Of a DNA stretch of 8,895 bases, positions 5,995 to 8,895 are shown in pieces; position 1 is the first letter of the stretch; each line of letters opens with the position of its first letter. The stretch is from CAYILC01 sp964364145 (lineage in GTDB: Bacteria > Patescibacteriota > Microgenomatia > UBA1400 > UBA12028). The notes under the pieces were generated by a model that was not told where the DNA came from, searched no databases, and worked only from the letters and a program-made list of their open reading frames with translations. Location of the stretch: positions 1 through 8,895 of the forward strand of contig CAYILC010000034.1 of the NCBI GenBank assembly GCA_964364145.1. Direction: 5' to 3'. Made by a program: the position numbers and the translations under genes.

Positions 5995-7152
5995 ATGACT
6001 TCATCAATGACTTTTCAGCAACTTCTTTATCTCGCCCAGCTTGAGCAATATGACCGCGAACGCATTTCATTGTGGTTGAAAACCAACCCTGGCCGAGTAG
6101 TAGAAGAAAAAAAACACCACCTCGATTGGACGATGAAGGTGCGATTATTGTTTGTTTTTGCCTCCATATACTCAATGTTTCTTCCAAAAGAAAAAGCGGT
6201 ATTGGCAGCGCTTTCAACACTCGAACTTTTTGATATTTTGATCAAGCATTGCGTGATGGTATTAGCAACACTTAAACTACAACTGTTTCATCCGGATTTG
6301 CACGTCATCGGCATAGCGGGCTCCTGGGGAAAGACCACGACCAAAGAAACCCTCGCCGAGATCTTGCGAACAAAATGGCGCGTGTGTACAACCAAGGACA
6401 ACACCAATACCGTGATGGGAATTGCATTAACGATATTGCGTTTGCCACTACACTGTCAGATTTTTATCTGCGAAATGGATGCGTGGATTCCTGGAGAAAT
6501 TGCTAAAGTGTGCCGCTTAATTTGCCCAGAGGTTGGAATAGTAACCACGATTGGGCCGATGCACCTGGAGCGCTTCCATGATGATTATGATGCTCTTGTA
6601 CGAGCGCAGATGGAACTTATTGATGCGATTCCGAAAGATGGACTGGCATACAAGCCCACGGATGGGAACGATGGCGTTTTGGTGAATACATATAAAGAAA
6701 TTGCTAAACGATTTATGGTGCCAGAAGAAAACGCTGATCATATTTTGCGAAATCCTCCGGAGGTTCAACATCGCGCACAAATTATAGAGGCAAACGGCAT
6801 TTCTATTATTGACGACGCATATAACGCAAATCCTGCTGGATTTCGCCGAGCGTTAAAAAAGTTGGAAAAGCTCAAAGCGAAAAAGCGTATTTTAGTTACG
6901 CCTGGAATGATAGAGATGGGTGCGCGACAGTTTACGGAAAACGAGGCGGCCGCACAAGAAGCCGCACAAATTTGCGATATTGTTATTGTTGTTGGCGAGG
7001 AAAATAAGCAAGCTTTGATGGTTGGCGCGAAGAAAGCAAAAAAACTTGTATGGGTGAGGGATTTGGAAGAAGCGAAATCTGTGTTAGCACGAGAAGCGAC
7101 TTCAGGATCAGCGGTTCTTTTTGAAAATGATTTGCCAGATCACTACTTTTAA
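5995..7152 (+). CDS. murF: MurF-like Mur ligase with an N-terminal membrane segment
   Basis: UDP-MurNAc-tripeptide--D-alanyl-D-alanine ligase, the last cytoplasmic step of peptidoglycan precursor synthesis, ATP-dependent. The ATP-binding loop is GSWGKTTTK (109-117), followed by the Mur-ligase core with NTNTVMG (136-142), TTIGPMHLERF (184-194) and the MurF-typical DDAYNANP (273-280); the protein ends LFENDLPDHYF, also MurF-like. At 385 aa it is shorter than usual MurF (about 450). The N-terminal UDP-substrate domain is absent: residues 1-46 are hydrophilic, then two hydrophobic stretches (about 47-63 and 67-97) suggest membrane attachment just before the ATPase core. Start ATG 5995 (ATG 6010 is an in-frame alternative). 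It shares a probable transcript with the upstream alpha/beta hydrolase and converges on ddl with 2 nt between the stop codons. Confidence 0.88.
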   Translation: MTSSMTFQQLLYLAQLEQYDRERISLWLKTNPGRVVEEKKHHLDWTMKVRLLFVFASIYSMFLPKEKAVLAALSTLELFDILIKHCVMVLATLKLQLFHPDLHVIGIAGSWGKTTTKETLAEILRTKWRVCTTKDNTNTVMGIALTILRLPLHCQIFICEMDAWIPGEIAKVCRLICPEVGIVTTIGPMHLERFHDDYDALVRAQMELIDAIPKDGLAYKPTDGNDGVLVNTYKEIAKRFMVPEENADHILRNPPEVQHRAQIIEANGISIIDDAYNANPAGFRRALKKLEKLKAKKRILVTPGMIEMGARQFTENEAAAQEAAQICDIVIVVGEENKQALMVGAKKAKKLVWVRDLEEAKSVLAREATSGSAVLFENDLPDHYF

Positions 7153-7154
7153 TA

Positions 7155-8399
7155 TTATGGTTGTTTTGCGCCATTTCCAAGATTTTCTAGCAATGACGAA
7201 TCGATGCTGAACATTGTGGTGTCTTTATCGCGCTGTCTTTCGAAGGCAAGCTCGATCAATGTTGTTGTTAGCTCGGTAAACGAAACGCCGGAGGGCTCCC
7301 ACAAGTAGAACGATAGAGATCCAGGCATGGTGTTGATTTCGTTCACATAAATTTTTGAGTTTGGTGTTACTTTTCCTTTGGTCGTGGTGACCATGAGATC
7401 AACGCGCGCGATGCCGGCGCCATCAATGGATCGAAAGGCAATTTTTGAAATTTCTTGGATTTGTTTCGTGAGCGTAGGGGAAATAGGGGCTGGGATGAGT
7501 CGATCCAAACTAGCCATGCCCTTATTGCCGGAACTTGAGGCAGTTGAAGAAGTTTTTGCGGACTTTCCGCCGCGCATATATTTATCGTCATAACTCAAAA
7601 GTTCGTCTTGTTTGACAGGTTGTTCGCACACGGAAGTTTCCAGTGTTTTCCAACCAAACACCGAGCAGTTAATCTCGATCATGTCGGTGAGTACTTCCTC
7701 AACCACAATCTTGCGGTCAAATGCTTGCGCTACCTCAATGGCTTGTGCTAATAACTTTCGATTTTTTGCTAGTGTAATACCAACGCTCGAACCAAGATTT
7801 GCCGGTTTTATGATCATGGGGTAAGGCAATGTTTTTTCGAGTTTCGCGATAACAGCGGAAGGATTTTTTTGATACTCTTCGCGAAAAAACCAGGTGTGTT
7901 TGACAACATTGAGTCCGGCTTGCGCAAAGATTGCTTTTTGAATTACTTTATCCATTCCAACCGCACTTGCGGTGACGGCACATCCGACATATGGAATGTT
8001 GGCCAACTCAAAAAGACCCTGCATAGTGCCATCTTCACCAAATGTTCCGTGAAAGGCGGGGAAAAGAACGTCGATGTGAGGAAGCTTTGGCTTTGCGGAA
8101 AAAAGGCTACGTTTTTCTTCGATTACAGCGTTTGTTCCTGGGGTGGCGCTGGGGAGGAGGGAGGTTGTATTTGTAATAGCAGACGCAGCAGACACGCTTA
8201 ACGAAAGTTTTTTGTATGTTTCAACTCTGCTTAATTCCGGTCCGGTAAGCCACTGACCGGTTTTTGTAACGTAAATTGGAAGCACATCGTACTTGGATTT
8301 GTCGATAGCCTCGATGATCTGCAACCCAGTGACAACCGAAACTTCGTGCTCGACGCTTCGACTACCAAAGAGGACTGCAACCGTGGGTTTTATGGACAT
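7155..8399 (-). CDS. ddl: D-alanine--D-alanine ligase
   Basis: ATP-grasp ligase that joins two D-Ala to give the dipeptide used by MurF (414 aa; many Ddl are 300-370 aa). N-terminal FGSRSVEHEVSV (11-22) carries E17, matching the first-subsite Glu; FHGTFGEDGTMQG (116-128); ATP-binding MIIKPANLGSSVGI (195-208); LLSYDDKY (267-274) with the Tyr seen in D-Ala-D-Ala rather than D-Ala-D-Lac enzymes; metal ligands D334, E354 and N356 in VNEINTMPG (352-360). Two Ser/Thr-rich insertions explain the extra length: about 63-105 and 278-297, the latter in the loop that closes over the active site. The frame extends to a TTG at 8420, but that codon lies upstream of and in frame through the -10 box; ATG 8399, 9 nt after the box, is chosen. 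Tail-to-tail with murF, the enzyme using its product. Confidence 0.93.
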   Translation of the reverse strand: MSIKPTVAVLFGSRSVEHEVSVVTGLQIIEAIDKSKYDVLPIYVTKTGQWLTGPELSRVETYKKLSLSVSAASAITNTTSLLPSATPGTNAVIEEKRSLFSAKPKLPHIDVLFPAFHGTFGEDGTMQGLFELANIPYVGCAVTASAVGMDKVIQKAIFAQAGLNVVKHTWFFREEYQKNPSAVIAKLEKTLPYPMIIKPANLGSSVGITLAKNRKLLAQAIEVAQAFDRKIVVEEVLTDMIEINCSVFGWKTLETSVCEQPVKQDELLSYDDKYMRGGKSAKTSSTASSSGNKGMASLDRLIPAPISPTLTKQIQEISKIAFRSIDGAGIARVDLMVTTTKGKVTPNSKIYVNEINTMPGSLSFYLWEPSGVSFTELTTTLIELAFERQRDKDTTMFSIDSSLLENLGNGAKQP

Positions 8400-8408
8400 T
8401 GCCGGATC

Positions 8409-8414
8409 ATTGTA
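8409..8414 (-). promoter_or_regulatory. -10 box TACAAT of ddl
   Basis: On the - strand TACAAT is followed by 9 nt and then ATG 8399. A poor -35 candidate (CCGACT) sits about 17 nt upstream. The short distance again predicts a 0-3 nt leader. It lies just after the terminator of the tRNA transcript, so ddl is an independent unit. Confidence 0.58.
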
Positions 8415-8451
8415 CACCAAAGAAGGATAAAGTCGGGGTATAAAATCGGTG

Positions 8452-8486
8452 AAAATAAAACAAAAAACGCAGGTTGTCCTGCGTTT
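8452..8486 (-). terminator. Rho-independent terminator (- strand)
   Basis: On the - strand AAACGCAGG pairs with CCTGCGTTT (9 bp, positions 8486-8478 and 8473-8465) around a 4-nt loop and runs into a T-rich tract interrupted by G and A (8467-8452). It would stop transcription coming from the tRNA-Asp-like gene before the ddl promoter. The opposite strand lacks a comparable T-tract. Confidence 0.8.
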
Positions 8487-8520
8487 CTGTCGATATACGT
8501 TTCTGTTTTTAGGTAGAAAC

Positions 8521-8627
8521 CTCGCCTGTCATTAGTGTGAATATACAACCTTTTCCATACTATTCAATAGGTTAATTTCTGTGGAGCCGAGGGGAATTGA
8601 ACCCCCACGTACTCGATGACAGGCGAG
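8521..8627. repeat. 12-bp inverted repeat between the tRNA anticodon arm and its trailer
   Basis: CTCGCCTGTCAT at 8521-8532 on the + strand recurs on the - strand as the anticodon arm of the tRNA (8627-8616). The + strand copy is preceded by GGTAG at 8512-8516 with 4 nt between; in the tRNA the D-loop GGTAG precedes the same 12 bases by 5 nt. The trailer therefore carries an inverted partial copy of the tRNA's D-loop to anticodon region and its transcript could pair with the anticodon arm. Confidence 0.7.
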
Positions 8628-8650
8628 TATCACTACCATTAGTCGGCCCC
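8582..8650 (-). tRNA. tRNA-Asp-like gene (GTC), shortened and possibly degenerate
   Basis: Read on the - strand: 7-bp acceptor stem GGGGCCG/CGGCTCC with one G-U pair, discriminator A, T arm GGGGG-TTCAATT-CCCCT, and an anticodon arm ACTCG/CGAGT containing CTGTCAT, which gives the Asp anticodon GTC. CCA is not encoded. Departures from a normal tRNA: total length 69 nt, no U at position 8, D arm reduced to a 3-bp ACT/AGT stem with a 6-nt loop (AATGGT), and an 8-nt anticodon loop CCTGTCAT. The loop would be normal if one G were restored after CAT (CTCGC/GCGAG). It may be a functional odd tRNA, a pseudogene or a gene with sequence errors. A terminator follows 96 nt downstream. Confidence 0.72.
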
Positions 8651-8677
8651 ACGGATATCAAGAATACTCTCGAAACC

Positions 8678-8833
8678 TTACAGTTCGATTACAAAAAGAG
8701 AACTCTTTAGTTTTCCTTCGCCCAGCACAGTTTTTACTGAATCTTTCGGGAAACTCACTTCGCCCTTGACATCGATTGGCAGTTCGAGTACATTACTGCT
8801 AATTCCTGCCCGAGGTTTAGATACATAACTCAT
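8678..8833 (-). CDS. Doubtful small protein, weakly AbrB-like
   Basis: A 51-aa frame from ATG 8833 (it can be extended to TTG 8863) ending 28 nt before the tRNA. The pattern DVKGEVSFPKDSVKTVLG (about residues 21-38) recalls the SpoVT-AbrB core G-x-V-x-x-P-K-x(5)-L-G but has one extra residue between PK and LG. No Shine-Dalgarno or clear -10 box precedes it, and a good + strand promoter lies within it, so it may be a chance frame. If real, it would be divergent from the gene at 8857. Confidence 0.3.
   Translation of the reverse strand: MSYVSKPRAGISSNVLELPIDVKGEVSFPKDSVKTVLGEGKLKSSLFVIEL
8766..8794 (+). promoter_or_regulatory. Sigma70-type promoter TTGACA-17-TACATT
   Basis: A perfect -35 TTGACA (8766-8771), exactly 17 nt, then TACATT (8789-8794). 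Transcription would start near 8801 and give a leader of about 55 nt with the Shine-Dalgarno at 8846-8852. It is the best -35/-10 pair in the window. Confidence 0.6.
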
Positions 8834-8845
8834 TGAACACATATC

Positions 8846-8852
8846 AAGGAGG
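8846..8852 (+). promoter_or_regulatory. Strong Shine-Dalgarno AAGGAGG
   Basis: AAGGAGG lies 4 nt before ATG 8857 and 10 nt before the in-frame ATG 8863. No other gene in the window has such a site, so it marks a leadered mRNA and settles that a + strand gene begins here. Confidence 0.75.
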
Positions 8853-8856
8853 CACA

Positions 8857-8895
8857 ATGCCAATGACTGTCACCATAAAAACACTGAAACCCATG
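8857..8895 (+). CDS. Start of an unidentified gene (3' cut by window end)
   Basis: Thirteen codons (MPMTVTIKTLKPM) follow a perfect Shine-Dalgarno and a consensus-like promoter, and the frame runs off the right edge. ATG 8863 is an alternative start with longer spacing to the Shine-Dalgarno. The peptide is too short for a family call. Confidence 0.55.
   Translation, partial: MPMTVTIKTLKPM

Noticed and set aside
7869..8201. + strand open frame of 110 codons inside ddl
   Set aside because: Antisense of a conserved ATP-grasp enzyme; the product is Cys/Gly-rich without a motif.
8482..8506. 9-nt direct repeat CGTTTCTGT (8482-8490 and 8498-8506)
   Set aside because: Short, two copies only, and the first overlaps the terminator stem; no further structure supports a function.

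Overview
The window looks like a piece of a small bacterial chromosome, probably from the Candidate Phyla Radiation (Patescibacteria). This rests on protein style only: a short YidC/Oxa1-type insertase, a short SPFH protein, a MurF whose usual N-terminal domain is replaced by membrane segments, and single-gene transcription units with almost no 5' leader. TGA is used as a normal stop (for example at 3611-3613 and 5968-5970), which argues against the lineages that read TGA as glycine. The phylum call is an inference; the sequence carries no rRNA.

Left part (1-4256): a sugar-type ABC solute-binding protein cut by the left edge, a MNT-fold nucleotidyltransferase, a cytidylyltransferase-like protein (HIGH superfamily), a YidC-like membrane insertase and an SPFH/band-7 protein, all on the + strand. 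Most have their own -10 box within 6-13 nt of the start codon, so the mRNAs are probably leaderless and the genes individually transcribed.

Middle (4257-5184): a Nudix hydrolase bracketed by intergenic inverted repeats. A perfect 21-bp palindrome lies before it. An imperfect hairpin, a perfect 18-bp palindrome and a 14-bp palindrome lie after it. None has a U-tract. The last overlaps the -35 region of the next promoter and is flanked by a 7-nt direct repeat.

Right part (5185-8399): an alpha/beta hydrolase followed by MurF on the + strand, then D-alanine--D-alanine ligase on the - strand. MurF and Ddl stop codons face each other with 2 nt between them. Ddl makes D-Ala-D-Ala and MurF joins it to the UDP-MurNAc-tripeptide, so this is a small peptidoglycan-precursor locus.

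Right edge (8400-8895): Ddl promoter, a rho-independent terminator on the - strand, and a tRNA-Asp-like gene with a shortened D arm and an 8-nt anticodon loop. Part of that tRNA recurs in inverted orientation in its own trailer. A doubtful small ORF follows. The last element is the start of a + strand gene with a textbook -35/-10 promoter and Shine-Dalgarno, the only one of that kind in the window.
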